DNA of 64,000 nt from Linum tenue (Eukaryota; Streptophyta; Magnoliopsida; Malpighiales; Linaceae): positions 36,910,066-36,974,065 of the forward strand of contig CAMGYJ010000006.1 of NCBI GenBank assembly GCA_946122785.1. The letters are read 5' to 3'. Shown piece by piece: positions 11,976 through 24,268 of the stretch. Each line of letters starts with the position of its first letter. Within the stretch, counting starts at the first letter, position 1. The position numbers were made by a program, and so were the translations under genes. A model generated the notes under the pieces. That model had not been told where the DNA came from and did not search any database. It was given only the letters and a program-made list of their open reading frames with translations.

Positions 11976-12680
11976 TGATTCCGGCTCAATTGTATACATT
12001 TTACCCCTCATTTCTTGATAGTTAGACTTTGCATTTCATAGTCTCTCGACCTAATTTACGCTAGGTTATGCTATGTTTGATTCATTTCAAGTCCTAGCAC
12101 GTGTGGAAGGGTCAAAGAAGAGTTTCACGACGATTGGAGGTTGAAAAGCACCAAAAAGTGAAGAAAAGTCCAAAATCACGGTTGGCGCACCTCGCGGGGT
12201 TGAAGATTGTCACAATCGCCAAACCGTGACAATTATCCAATGACGGTGATGTCGGACCAAAACGGCGCCAGTGACCTGCGTTTTTGTCTGATGTCACGGT
12301 GAGAGCTCCAAAGTCACGGTCGTGATATGCAGACTGTTAAAGTGACTGTTGGGAAGTATAAATAGAAGGCAGCTGGGAGAGAGAAAGGGGCTGGATCTTG
12401 GGTGAGGTTTAGATTTCTGGGTGCCCTTCTAGGGTTCCAACTGAAGAAACCCCAAGGGAACCCCTAGTGAGAGAAAGTTCTTCTTCTTCACAATCTAGAG
12501 AAAGAAAATGATCAACAAGAAGAGAAGAAGAAGATTTGACTTACTTCAAGCTAGAGGAGTGAAGATTCTTACCTCTCAAGAGAGTTATCATCAACTAAGA
12601 AGGAAGACAAGCATCCACCATGCTTCTTTCTCTGTTCTTTGTTGAATTCCATTGCCTAGCTATGAAGTAGAGCTCCTTCT
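11976..12680 (+). repeat. partial third LTR of the same gypsy family
   Basis: It starts TGATTCCGGCTCAATTGTAT and continues through 'cctaatttacgctaggttatgct', a gtcacggtt-rich U3, a TATA box (tataaata, about 12,357) and the 'agagaaagttcttcttcttc' leader. Similarity to the 5' LTR fades after 'gcctagctatgaagtag' at about 12,672, so the second half is missing. It is much diverged from the two LTRs upstream and probably represents an independent, older insertion. Confidence 0.6.
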
Positions 12681-13370
12681 TCTCCTTCGATTGAAGCAAC
12701 CAGTGGTCGCTCCTTTACTCCGTCGATCAAAAATCTTTGTCTTCCTTATTTCTCCCCTGCCAACTCATTACTTACCCCCTGCTGAACCAGTGGCCATTGG
12801 TCTATGCGGAGGAGGCAGAGACTGTTATATGTGGTAGATAACCAGGGAGGTTGAAGTCCACAACCGTGATAATGGAGAACACCGTCATGAACCGATCTCT
12901 TCTTCTCCTCCCTCACTCATCTACATCGCCCCCTGCACTGTCGGTGCAGTCAGACCCATCAACCCCCATTGGAGCTTATAGTTGAACCCACCAACATGCT
13001 GGTCTAGTGGACAAGCCAACCAGCCTACAAAAATTGGTTTGTTCGAAAAACCCGTTCCGAACTAAGGTTGGTTCGATTTTAGAACGATCGAACTGATTCT
13101 TAGTCCGACTCGTTTAAGTTTATATACGTAATTTATGAGTGTCTTCTCTTCAGTCTGTCACTTCAAAGCACTCGAGTATATTGCATAACCTCTCACAAAG
13201 TTCGTATCCTTTTAGTCGCGTCAAAGTCATTCCAGAAGTAGAAATAGGCCTCGTGTGGTTTCGACATAATTGACTGAATGCCTATTTCTAATCACAAAGA
13301 ACTCTTTTTTTTTGTTACAAAAGAATTGAAATCTACAAAATACTATAAGCCAACGTAAAAAAAAGTTTGT
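12681..13370. other. intergenic DNA, no gene seen
   Basis: Mixed composition with short frames only. A 'ggttggttcg/cgaacc' rich stretch at about 13,030-13,110 resembles subterminal parts of hAT-like elements, but no ends could be matched. Confidence 0.35.
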
Positions 13371-14700
13371 TTGCCACGTCTGCGCCTGCTCAATAGCCCG
13401 CACAATTCGGAGGGATTAATCAGTCAATTCATTCGACCCTTCTCCCGCACGCTCTCTGCCTCCCGAAACCGACTCTGGCGTCTCCTTTTAACCCTAACTC
13501 TCTGTGCAGTTTTCACCATTTCATTCCGGCTGGGAATAGCGTTTTCATTTTCAAGCTTTGTATCTTCCTTCATATTATCTTCGTAGCCTACTGATACCCA
13601 TCCCTTTTGTGGGATCACTATCTCAATTTCAGAAAGAGGCGTTGCTCTCTCTCTTCCTCTCCCTGATTTGTTCTATTTCCCTGGTAGATGTTATTTGTCG
13701 CCAATAGCATTTGTGCTCCCCAAGGTGGGTTTGTCGGAACAATTCGACGGATTAAAAGTGTTAATTATGGCGGCTCAGTAGTTCAGGTCGGTCTCTCCCG
13801 TCTCTCTGTTCTATCTCCGTTGCACTACTGTCTCCTTGATCACTCTGTTTTCTCGATAGCAGTTGTGCTCTCCAGATTTTTGATGAATTTTGCTTTAATT
13901 GATTGTTCCCTTTTATATGCCTATCTCTTATTCTATTTTCGGAGCCAAGATATCCTCGCATCTGAAAATTTTTTTGTCTTCCCCTCCACCTAATTCGATT
14001 TGCAATTGATGTAGATAAAGGAATATATTTGATTCTGATTCCTAGATCCCTATTAAAGTCGATGGTCTCTGCCGTCGGCACCCAAAGCTACGGCTTGAAA
14101 TTTACTATAATTTTCAGGACTCAAGGAGCTACTGGTTATTCCCAAATTCCTTCAAAATTTTGGAATTTAATAGTTGCTGTGGTTTTCGGCGGTTGTTACC
14201 GGCTTGGGAGTTAGGTCAATTCAACTTGATGCCTCTGAGAGTAGTGGTGGATTCGGCACAACGTGTGATGTAATAGGCGATCAGAATTTGGTGGAATGCC
14301 ATGTGTTCTGTAATTGTGCTGTCACTTAACTTCCTCGGATTATTATACTGTAATTGCGCTTCCATTTATGACTATGCAACAATCGCAAAGGGTGTTTTTT
14401 TTATGGTCTTACCCTGCTCTCTTGCGTCGGGTCTGTAATCTTGAGCATCCAAATTTGTGCCTACGCCGACTCAAGAATGCTTTTACATCAGCAAGTCATG
14501 GAACCACTATCATTATCAGTATTTGGACTGCCTCATGTGTCCCAGAATTTGATGATTCCAAAAATTAGTTGTTGGGTTTCATGTACACCAACTTCTAGAT
14601 ATTGGATTCTAGATTTGCACATTCCACAATGCTACAAAACAAATTCGAATTTCAATTGTAAAATGCTCAAAGGTGACAGAGAACATCATACTATTTGAAG
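13371..14700 (+). other. possible transcribed region, not identified
   Basis: CT-rich leader-like sequence at 13,380-13,690 is followed by an ATG at 13,688 (MLFVANSICAPQGG) in a 101-codon frame. Several candidate donor (e.g. about 13,788) and acceptor signals follow, and short open frames continue to 14,698. No domain is recognisable and no second exon can be proved. It could be a non-coding transcript, the 5' part of a broken gene, or chance. Confidence 0.25.
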
Positions 14701-16500
14701 CCATAGTATACTTGCATCTAATGCAACTTAGTTTGTTTGAATTTATTTCAATGTAAAATAACATTTATGGATTAATTCTCAGCATACTCTTGCATAGTCA
14801 ATCAGTTTCGCTCTAACATTACATCCTTCAACTTTTTAAACTGGATGAGTTTAAACTTTTGTTCAAGTTATGTGATCCTCGGCTTCATCACCCCTCCACG
14901 TCGTGATGAATGATGGGAGTGGCATTAAGACCAAATCTAGGTCTTTTCTCTTATGAATCATTCCTAACCTAAGTACTTAGCTTATGCGACCTCATATAAC
15001 TGTGTTTGAAACCATTATATTTGTGGGCTACATTTATCTTACAGTCTTACTCCATATTACATTTTCCTCTACAACTCTCACTTAAGTTACATGTTTGAAA
15101 AATGCATAGTGTCAAGTATCTAATTATTCAATGAAGAGAATAAGGTGATGCCATAACAAAAAATGACAAACTCAACAAGTCAATCCTTTGAAGTGATGTT
15201 CCAGCAATACACCATCAACGCTAAAAGATGTCAAAGGAATGTGGGCTTTGGTATGTAGAATCAAGAAATCAATCTGACATGTTCGGCAAAACCCGCCCGT
15301 TGGGACAGTAGGTTGTTTTATTATCATCCAAAAAGTAAACCTCTGTTATGTTAGGAACACCCTTGCTAGAAATAAGTAGAGTAGAACTTTGACTCTTGCT
15401 ATAACAGAAAAATTGTAGAAGTAGTTACGATGAGCAGAACAAGGTTTTTAACTTTTTATTGATTCCAAATCGGATTTGATTTATTACTTCCTTTTTTTAC
15501 TACTTCAACATCATGCTTAAACTCTACTGTTTTCTTCACTCCGGCATGTGTAGTTGTGCTTATTGCCCTTCTATTCATTCATTTATTTGCTTACAATTTG
15601 TAGATATGAATTTTGTTATAATTTAATTATTTCGCAGCTTTTTATCAAGTATTTCTTGATTATAGTGAATTTTTTATCAAGAGTGACAACTATCTTAAAG
15701 AGATGAAAGTTTCAAGCCAATAGGTCGGGTAAAAAAAATGAGTGAACTCGATGCTAGAAGGATACTGTAGTTCGTCAGCCTTTCAAAGAATTGTTCAGTA
15801 TATGTTTTATAATGTGATAATGCTCTAATGTACCTGCAACTTGAGTTTTTAACCTTGAAATAGAATCTCATAAGCCAAAATTTTGGTTAAGTTGGACCAT
15901 TAGTTACAGCTTAAGCTTTTTAATCTTCTCTCTGTTCTTCAAATTTTAAAAAAACACCGGCCAACGGGCCGGGCCCAATGCTAGTCTAAATTAAATCAAA
16001 GAAGATAAAACCTAATTATATTAATAGAAAAACCAATTAATCTCACTCCACTTAAAGTACTGAAAGATTAAACGTTGCTCTGAATTTACTATTATCACCC
16101 AAAAAATAAGGCACAAATCTAAGTACAAAATACATATATCTTTAGCCACAAAAGCAAATATAACAAATCTTCGAACTGAATAATCTGCCTTACGTGACCA
16201 CATGACTATCATATCCCCAACAGTTATACCGTACATAGGAGAAATTGGACCCCACTTCAAGGGCAAAGCAGTCCGAAATTAAGCAGCGCTACAAACTAAG
16301 CGCGTGAGAGCCTTTTACTCGCCGATCTTTCTTCTTAGGCTAGTTGAAGTTTTTCAAAAAAAAAAAAAAAAAAAAAAAGTTTTCGAAAATTTCTGTTACG
16401 AACTTCCTAATCAAGAATGCTTCAGCCTCATGAACCACCCTCGCTCAATACTTAATTACTCCCCCTGCCACTGAAAAGCACCCCAAACCCCCATCATAAG
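14701..16500. other. intergenic DNA with an A23 tract
   Basis: No gene recognised. A run of 23 A lies at 16,356-16,378, about 400 bp upstream of the zinc-finger start codon. A GC-rich 'ccggccaacgggccgggccc' stretch sits at about 15,958. Confidence 0.45.
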
Positions 16501-16550
16501 TTCCCCTCCCCCTTCTTCTCTTCCCCAGTTTCCCTCCAATTCTTCTCTCT

Positions 16551-16558
16551 CTATAAAC
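16551..16558 (+). promoter_or_regulatory. probable TATA box of the CCCH gene
   Basis: ctctctctataaacac lies 220 bp upstream of the start codon in a dense CT-rich leader (16,500-16,620), a common plant core-promoter arrangement. A possible leader intron could run from the gt at 16,617 to an ag at 16,755 or 16,761, just before the start codon; this is not provable from sequence. Confidence 0.5.
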
Positions 16559-16777
16559 ACATTACCATTCTCTCTCTCCCTCCCCCACCGCCTCTTCTGT
16601 CTCCGATCTCAACCAGGTTCCGCCATTTTCCTTCTCTCTTTCTCATTTCGAATTCCTTCTGCTTTTTCTAATATCGGCGTGTTTCCAATGTCTTCTGCTC
16701 CTCTGTCTCACTGACGCGTTCCTGTTTTTTTTCTGGAATTTTCTCTGCTGTCAAGGTTCAGGGGAGCCAACCAGAAA

Positions 16778-18495
16778 ATGGAGAAGGAAAATTGCTCTTC
16801 CGCTACAAACGCAGATCTCATCGCCGACGTATCGCGCAATTACTTCACTACTGGAGACAACTACGATTTCGCCTCCTTATTCCCTCCGCTGCTATCGTCC
16901 GATTCCCTCTCCTTGTCATCGCGCTTCTGCTCGCCGTCGTCGGCAATGCCGCACCAGGAGATGGTCAACCGCCACGCTCTCTGCCTAACGCGCCTTCGCC
17001 AGGCTGCAAAGGAGGTCGAGTCTCTCCGCCATGAGAACGCGGTTCTCCGATCCATCAACCACGACCTGAACAGCGATCTCAACCTCCTCATCCGCGCCTC
17101 CGTCCAGAATCACTGCCTTCCGCCGTCTCACTACGACAATTCGCCGTTCGAGCTCGCCAATGCTTTCCGTGATTTGTGCAACATCGGCGGAGGAGGAGGC
17201 GCCGCCGCGGAGGAGTTGTGTGAGAATCAGAGTCCGACGAGCGTCATCGAGATGCAGAGCGGGGACGCGGACAGGATTTCGTTACCGAAGAGCATTTCCG
17301 TGAGGTCCAATGGTTACTTGAAGATCGGACAGAGCACTGCTTCTGCTGGTGCGAGCAACAAGAGTCGGAGCGTGACTCGGCCTCTTCGCAACACGAATCC
17401 AATCGATGGAGCGGTAAATTTTACTTTCCTCATTCTCTACTCCATCCCGGCATGTTCTTGAATTGCTCTCTACCAATTATTGCTTATTCCACAGTTAGTT
17501 AGTTAGTTAGTGACTTGCCTTCTACGCCGCCTACTGGTTTGAGAAAGAGCCTAGTTTAAGTCTCTGGACCGACGAAGACTTGGTAGGAATAAGAGTCAAA
17601 GTAAAAGAATTAGGGTTGTTTCCACAGCGAGGTTCGTTAATCATTGTTAATTAACTAAATCCGTATTCCCGTACATAATCCACCAGCTAATTGGGCCCCT
17701 CGTGATGGGGATATGCTTGAAACATTAGGAATTGTTTTTCAGTCTCACGTGAATTGAACGCAAAACAGTAGCTTTTGTGGTTTATTAGTAACCCAGCACA
17801 ATTAGTAGTATGATTAACAGTGGCGGATAGAATTAGTGTACTGAGCAATGATTCCATTTAGATCAGAGCAATCACGGGTCCTTTTATGCGTCCTGTAGTG
17901 ATCGGATGGGTCACTTGGTTGATTTCTCTTCATTTTCTTAACTGGAGATCACGACCACCAACTGTTTGTATAAATACCTCACTGACCTATATCCACGATT
18001 GAAATTATCATTCCTGTCACTGTGGTGCTACATTGTGGAAGGGTCGTCTAGAGGCTAGAGATAACTAGTTACAATCCCCCCAGGTGTAAGAACTATTGAA
18101 TCTTGATAGTAGCTGAATAATGATATCAAACAGTGATCCTTACGATTTTGTGATTGCAGGCAAAGGTATTGATCCGTGGTGGAAATGGAGGGAAGAAAGA
18201 GGAGGAGGCACTCGAGCTGGAAGTGTACAACCAAGGCATGACGAAGACTGAGCTCTGCAACAAATGGCAGGCAACTGGTGCTTGTCCATATGGCAACCAC
18301 TGCCAATTTGCACATGGTGTTGAGGAGCTTCGCCCAGTGATCCGCCACCCTCGCTACAAGACTGAAGTCTGCAGAATGGTTCTCTCTGGTGATATGTGTC
18401 CTTATGGCCATCGCTGCCACTTCCGCCATGCCCTTACTGAGCAGGAAAGAGCCACTGAGCGCCTCAAGCCCAAGCAGACTAAGCTCGAAAGGTAA
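16778..18495 (+). CDS. C3H14/C3H15-like: tandem CCCH zinc-finger protein, C3H14/C3H15-like
   Basis: Two exons, 16,778-17,413 and 18,160-18,495, joined at a codon boundary across a 746-bp GT-AG intron, give 323 residues. Residues about 60-105 form a leucine-rich probable coiled coil ([21 protein letters not shown]). A glycine/alanine stretch lies near 140. Exon 2 carries two C-x8-C-x5-C-x3-H fingers, at residues 245-264 and 283-302, separated by 18 residues. Both have the TTP-type lead-ins (TKTEL, YKTEV), and all eight metal ligands are present. Proteins of this class bind AU-rich RNA and promote decay. In Arabidopsis the closest relatives I recognise, C3H14 and C3H15, act in secondary-wall and anther development. 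The specific orthologue is inferred from the finger block. The gene looks intact. It is the only convincing host gene in the window and lies among transposons. Confidence 0.93.
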
Positions 18496-19004
18496 AGAAA
18501 TTGAAGTAATGATGAACGATGATATGGTTCATGACACAATTTGTGGCTGGGTTTTGGGATTTTACATGCTGTAGAAAGATTGTTCGGTGTAATGAGTGAG
18601 GGAGCAGAAAGGTAAATAACAACATTGAAGTGAAAGTACAGGTATACAGTGCATATAGGGGGGAAGGAAGCAAGGGTATACTACTAATGAAGTATATGGA
18701 GTACAGAACACTTTTGGGGCATATACACGGTGGACAACAATGGAACAGGGTATCTTAGAGAGAGATTAGACTTACTCTTGCTTTCTTTCCATCCCTTTTT
18801 GCAATGCTCAAGATAACTCTTGTTGTCATTCTTATAATTGTACCTAGTCTTCAGTTTGATTCATTCTTTCAATTGTCACACAATGTGGTCCAAGTTTGTT
18901 TTGTAATAAGGACATCATATGATTTGGTTGATGAGGCCACTGTAGAAAGTTTTGATGCCTTTTTATCCTCTTCTATTCCATATATTAATATAGGTTGCTA
19001 TTAA
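18496..19004 (+). other. probable 3' UTR of the CCCH gene
   Basis: Non-coding and AT-rich after the stop codon. Possible poly(A) signals include gtaataagg near 18,902 and a T-rich stretch at 18,780-18,890. The exact end cannot be told. Confidence 0.4.
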
Positions 19005-19270
19005 ATGAGACAAAGACGATACTGTAGAGTCTTCTGGATGACAACATCAAGTATAGAAAATCGAATCCTATCAACTTAGTAAACAATGAAAGAGTTTTCC
19101 TGACCACTATATGGACCACCCTACTATGAACACAACTACAAAATAAAAAAACTTAACTACTGAAAACATTGTCGCAATAATTTGATTTCCTACAAATCTT
19201 TTTGTCAATTGCCAAAATTGAGTTATTTCTGTTATCACCGAGAGCATTCGTCCTCTCTTCTCATAAAGAG

Positions 19271-19696
19271 TAGGGGTGGCTATACGGTCCGGTCCGGTTA
19301 AATTGGCCCAAATTGATCCGGTACAGTCCGGTTTTTTTGAAAATATAAGGACCGAAGATTGGATTGGATACAGTCCGGTCTTGACCCGGTCCGGTCCCAA
19401 TTCGGTCTTGATTTTATATTGAGATTGTGGGAATTTGAGTGGCCTAAGGCCTAAAAGGGCGAGGAGTTGGTTAAGTTTTGTACTAAGTGCAAAGGTTTGT
19501 GACCGTTTATGCAAATTACCCTTAAGTTTTGGGTGTTGAGCTCTCTTATCCGGTCTTTATCCGGTTTTTTACCTCAAATCTAAGCCCAAAGATTGGATTG
19601 GATTGTTTACTATCCGGTCCCGGTTCGGTCTCGGTCCGGGTTATACGGTCCGGTTTCCGGTTTTTCATCCGGTCCCGGTCCAAATAGCCAGCCCTA
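19271..19696. mobile_element. hAT MITE with perfect 8-bp target duplication
   Basis: The 426-bp element begins TAGGGGTGGCTATACGGTCC and ends, read inverted, TAGGGCTGGCTATTTGGACC. It is flanked by identical 8-mers ataaagag (19,263-19,270 and 19,697-19,704). Terminal structure and 8-bp duplication are diagnostic of hAT transposition. The subterminal regions are full of ccggtcc/ggaccgg repeats. No coding sequence. Confidence 0.92.
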
Positions 19697-19807
19697 ATAA
19701 AGAGTATATTCATCTACCCTTGGTGGGTTGTCTGTTCAAATGCAATGAGTGTGTTGTTTGTTGTATCCCATTTCTTTATTCTAATATGTCCAAATCCAAA
19801 TCCAAAC

Positions 19808-19844
19808 ATATATATATATAATTATATATATATATATATATATA
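19808..19844. repeat. AT dinucleotide microsatellite
   Basis: A run of (AT)n interrupted once by 'aatt'. Confidence 0.9.
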
Positions 19845-20084
19845 CAAGAGTGAAAATTGGAGCTTTGCCAGCTCAGCCACCGAAGAGCATCCCTTCTTTT
19901 ACGGAGAGGTGATTTTGACAAAATACTCAATTATGACCCGAGCCTCACTCTGGACTCAGCCAGTTTTTGGGCCGATTAGTTAGGCCCACTAGAAGATAAA
20001 TAGAAACGAGTAATAAAGATTGGTTCCCTGATACATGTTCCAACTCCGGAACAGTTTATTTACTATCTATTAACATAGAAGCTC

Positions 20085-20653
20085 TGTTTTCAGAACCGGA
20101 TCGGAGGCTGAAACGGAAAAGTTAGTGGTTTAGGGGTTCACCGGTTAGCCGTTACAAAATCGTTGGTGAACCGTTGATAGAACCGTTAATGATATATAAC
20201 ATATAAGACTTGTATATTACACTAATTTAAGAATGAAATTATCATTGACCATAAACAAGTTCAAATTCATATCATCACGAAAATATCTAATAAATCATTC
20301 CAACCATCTCACAAAAGAAACCACATTTTTTAATTCAAAATAAAAATTACGGTTCTAGTTGGTAGTAGACAATGTAAAATCGACAATAAGGTTGAGAAAG
20401 CATATATAAAATTAATAATTATGATTTGATGGTCTTAGTTTATGTTAAAATATTTTTTTGTTAAAATAATTTTTTTGTTAAAATAGTGAACCAATGGACC
20501 AGCTAAACCGTGTCGGTTCATCTGATTTTATGTTGAACCGTGAAAAACCATTTGGTCCATCAATAACCGTTCAAACAATACACCGGACCGCTATCGTAAC
20601 TGGTTTGACGGTTCTACTGGCCCGACCATTGATCCGGTTCGGTTCTTATAACA
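20085..20653. mobile_element. probable non-autonomous DNA element
   Basis: Ends are inverted and similar: tgttttcagaaccggatcgg on the left, and tgttataagaaccgaaccgg read from the right. Both flanks are rich in gaaccg/cggttc motifs in opposite orientation, with an AT-rich centre. No clear target duplication was found, so the superfamily is unassigned (hAT-like by composition). Confidence 0.5.
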
Positions 20654-20706
20654 AGGCATAAAAGCAAACAAATATTCATAAAAAAAAAAGAAGAAGCAAA
20701 CAAATA

Positions 20707-22311
20707 ATGACCCAACTCATAATAGTGGAGCCAGCCAAGGGAAAAAAAACTTGGAAGGATTCAAATGGTATCCAAATTGCCATGACCGAAGAGGAGGAAA
20801 AGGTCGCAGAGTTCGTTGAAGAACCGGCCCAGTCTGCATGGAGTAATGGATCGAGGCAACTTTTTGATGATTTACGTATGCATGGGGAGTATTATATTGC
20901 GGAATCGGACTCGGAAGATGTTTCTAATGCCATGAAAGAAGATGATCAGGATGACGAAGTACCGGAAGACGATGACCCTAATTGCCCTACTATCCCGTTC
21001 AGATCAATGGAGAAGCAAAGGTGGAGGCGTCAATGGAGGTCGGCCCTGATTGTGAAAGTGCTAGGGCGCACCTTCCCGTTCCCTGTTATTTCGAGACGTT
21101 TAGATAGCCTATGGGCTAAGTGTGGTACCCTGCAAATATCTAGCCTCTCATGGGGCTTCTATGTGGTGCGGTTTACATCTCAGTTTGATTATGAACAAGC
21201 TGCGGCTGGCGGCCCTTGGATGGTGGGAGATCACTACTTGACAGTACGAAGGTGGGTGAAGAATTTTGACCCCAAGTTCGCGGAGGTGGCTACTACAATG
21301 GTATGGGCACGTCTCCCGGACCTCCCTATTGAGTTTATTAATAAGGAGGCTGTGGAAAAGATTGCTGAACGGATTGGACGTCCGGTGAAAGTGGATCGTA
21401 TAACTCAGACCAGTGCTCGGGGCAGATTTGCGAGGGTGTGCGTTGAAGTTGACCTAACTAAACCCCTCCTGTCCAAGTACAAAATAGAAGGGAAGAAATA
21501 TTACATAGAGTTTGAGGGCTTACACCTAATATGCAGCGAGTGTGGATGTTATGGCCATGTGAAGAAGAGCTGCCCAAAGCTGAACGTGGTTCAGCCGATT
21601 GAAAAACAAGATGAGGGGATCTCGGAGGTAAGGGGAGAAACGGAGGAGACAGTTTACGGGGAATGGATGGTGGCCCGACCAAAGAATAGAAAGGGGTCCG
21701 GAGGCCAGCGTCAACCAAGGGAATTACAGAATGTAGGATCAGGAATGAGAGATGGAAGAGGAAAGGAGGGGGTGGACCACTCAAATGCTGGGTCGAGATT
21801 CCGAAATCTGGAAGACCGGGAAGAGGAGTTGAGTGAGGGGGTGGACGAGGAGATAATGATGGAAGAGCCGGAGGGTAACAAGATGGAGGTCGAGCAGCCT
21901 AAGGAGCCGGTACCCGAGGACCGAGAAGTGTACCCGGCGGTAGGTGAGGGGGGTGACACGAGTATGACGAAGTTAAAGCAGACGGGAATAGTTCTGGATT
22001 TAGTGAGTCCCCCGGGGAGTAAGGTGACACAAGGGAAGGAGTTGAAGATTGCTGGAGGAGGGAGGGGTGCTTCGAGGTTGGAAAAGAATGGGAAAGAGGG
22101 TGAGACTAGTAGGAAGGATTCCAAGGGGAGTGATCAACTCCCAGCCGAGCCAAAGGTGCCAAATGTGAGACCAACGGGGGATATGAGCAGCAAGACCGGG
22201 GAGAGTCTCGGGAAGAGTAAGAAACCACCAGCGAAGCCCACGGCGGTGACGTCGAGTAAACAAGCTCAACTAAAAGGTGCGGGGAACCTATTCCCTTTGG
22301 GTGATAGATGA
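20707..22311 (+). CDS. LINE ORF1, DUF4283-type nucleic-acid-binding protein
   Basis: 534 residues. An acidic N-terminus (about 1-100, including EDDQDDEVPEDDDPN) is followed by a DUF4283-like region (about 105-210, with 'VKVLGRTFPFPVISRRLDSLW' in it) and a CCHC zinc knuckle C-x2-C-x4-H-x4-C near residues 276-290 (CSECGCYGHVKKSC). A low-complexity charged tail rich in E, K and G follows. This is the usual plant L1-type LINE ORF1, which packages element RNA. The frame is fully open. Its stop codon TGA (22,309-22,311) overlaps the ORF2 start ATG (22,308-22,310) as ATGA, so ORF2 is in a different frame. Confidence 0.88.
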   Translation: MTQLIIVEPAKGKKTWKDSNGIQIAMTEEEEKVAEFVEEPAQSAWSNGSRQLFDDLRMHGEYYIAESDSEDVSNAMKEDDQDDEVPEDDDPNCPTIPFRSMEKQRWRRQWRSALIVKVLGRTFPFPVISRRLDSLWAKCGTLQISSLSWGFYVVRFTSQFDYEQAAAGGPWMVGDHYLTVRRWVKNFDPKFAEVATTMVWARLPDLPIEFINKEAVEKIAERIGRPVKVDRITQTSARGRFARVCVEVDLTKPLLSKYKIEGKKYYIEFEGLHLICSECGCYGHVKKSCPKLNVVQPIEKQDEGISEVRGETEETVYGEWMVARPKNRKGSGGQRQPRELQNVGSGMRDGRGKEGVDHSNAGSRFRNLEDREEELSEGVDEEIMMEEPEGNKMEVEQPKEPVPEDREVYPAVGEGGDTSMTKLKQTGIVLDLVSPPGSKVTQGKELKIAGGGRGASRLEKNGKEGETSRKDSKGSDQLPAEPKVPNVRPTGDMSSKTGESLGKSKKPPAKPTAVTSSKQAQLKGAGNLFPLGDR

Positions 22312-24268
22312 TAATTCTAAGCTATAACTGCCGCGGGTTGGGGAGCAAGCGGGCATTTAAAGCATTAAAGTCGCTGCTGCGACATGTCTCCCCGCACATC
22401 GTCTTTCTAATGGAGACGAAGCAGACCTGTACTGAGAATGAAGTGTTGCAGAAGGAGCTGGATTTTGCTGAGGGAAGAAGTTTCTCTACTGATGTGTCTC
22501 GGAATGGGAGGGTCGGGGGACTGTGCTTGTGGTGGAAAGAGGAAGTGAAGCTAGTACCGATCATGGTGACAGCGAATTACATTGACGCAAGAGTGGAGGA
22601 GGAAGGGAGGGATCCATGGAGATTCACAGGTGTATATGGCTGGCCGGAGAACTCGGCTAAACACAGGACTTGGGAACTAATTCGTCATCTGGGTAACCAA
22701 ACGAATTTGCCCTGGTTGTGTGGGGGTGACTTTAACCAAATACTTTCGGAAAGTGAAAAGAGTGGGGGCCGAGTGGACCAGGGGAATAACTTGATTGAAT
22801 TTGCAGAGAGCTTAATTGACGTGGACCTCCATGATCTTGGCTTCAGAGGCTATAAATACACGTGGGAGAATCGAAGAGGTGAAGGGGCCCATATGGAAGA
22901 GAGATTGGATAGATTTGTGGGCTCGGAAAGATGGAAATGTGAAAATGTGAACTACCGAGTAACACATCTTGATCGATCACGATCGGATCATCGCCCCATC
23001 ATTTGTGATACACGTGGAGAGGAGGACGAGGAACCTAGCTGGGGGTGGTCTTTCCGGTTTGAACCATTATGGGCTAACCATGAGGGCTGTGAGGATGTGG
23101 TGAAAGAAGCTTGGAAGCCGCAGGTGCCGATGGATATCCGGGGGAAGATTGAAGCATGTAGGACGGAATTGGAAGAATGGAGTAAGAGAACCTTTCCCCG
23201 TTTCTCGGACCAGAAGCGAAGAATCAGAAGGGCGATCCGTGCGTTAGAAAGAAGACCAAGAACAGAAGGGGTGCTGAACCAAATCAGGCAATTAGAAAGT
23301 GAGATGGCGGAGGTTGAGGAAAATGAGGAGCTGTACTGGAAACAAAGATCGCGGGCAGACTGGTTGAAGGGCGGAGATCGAAATACAAATTTTTTTCACC
23401 GAAAAGCTTCAGCCCGACGCAGAAGGAACATGATTCGTAAGCTCAAAGGTGAAAATGGTGAATGGTACGTGGGGACAGACCGAGCGCTCCAGTGCATGCG
23501 GAATTATTACTCGGAGCTGTTTTTGGCCGGCGGCATCCCCAGTCGCACCCCAGTCCTAGACGCGGTGAAACCAACAATCTCGGGGGAGGATAATCTGATG
23601 CTATTAAGGCCGGTTGAGAGGGATGAAGTGGTTAAAGCACTGAAACAAATGGGAAAACGCAAAGCTCCAGGCCCGGACGGGCTGTCGGTCATGTTTTATA
23701 GGAAGTACTGTGAAATTGTAGGCGATGATGTCTATCAAACGGTCAAGCAGATCATTGAGGAGGGAGTAATGCCGGAGGAGGTGAATTACACGGTCATTGC
23801 CTTGATACCGAAGGTAAAGGAGCCGAGTATGCCTAAAGAATTCCGCCCCATTTCGCTGTGCAATGTGATTTACAAGCTGGTGTCGAAGGTACTGGCTAAT
23901 CGGTTGAAAAATGTGCTGAATAAAGTGGTTTCGGCGGCCCAGTCAGCTTTTGTTCCGGGGCGGTGTATCACGGACAACATCATTGCAGCATTTGAATGCT
24001 TCCATACGATGAGTAAGAAAACTAAGGGCAAGACAGGGTTCCTCGCTGCAAAAATTGACATGGCAAAGGCGTATGACAGGGTGGAGTGGCCTTTTCTGGA
24101 AGGAATAATGAAAAAGATGGGTTTTGCTGACCAGTGGGTCAAGATTATTATGCTGTGTGTAACGACGGTTTCATACTCAGTTCTAGTGAATGGGCACAAA
24201 TCAGAAGTGTTTACTCCGGGCAGAGGAATTCGGCAAGGGGACTCTCTTTCGCCTTATTTGTTTCTGCT
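22308..24268 (+). CDS. LINE ORF2, endonuclease and truncated reverse transcriptase
   Basis: An open frame of about 654 codons up to the breakpoint. Residues 1-225 are an AP-type endonuclease: 'MIILSYNCRGLGS' (catalytic N), 'FLMETKQT' (catalytic E), 'LCGGDFNQIL' (D and N) and 'SDHRPIIC' (D and H), so key residues are present. The reverse transcriptase begins near residue 440, with 'RKAPGPDGLS', 'FRPISLCNVIYKLVSKVLANRL', 'QSAFVPGRCITDNI', 'AKIDMAKAYDRVEW' and 'RQGDSLSPYLFLLS'. It stops just before the FADD catalytic box, where foreign DNA begins. RNase H and the 3' tail are absent. The absence of stops or frameshifts in about 3.5 kb suggests a young element cut off recently. It cannot make an active reverse transcriptase. 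Confidence 0.87.

Noticed and set aside
21711..22124. Minus-strand frames opposite LINE ORF1
   Set aside because: Shadows of the highly charged, GC-biased ORF1; no domain of their own.
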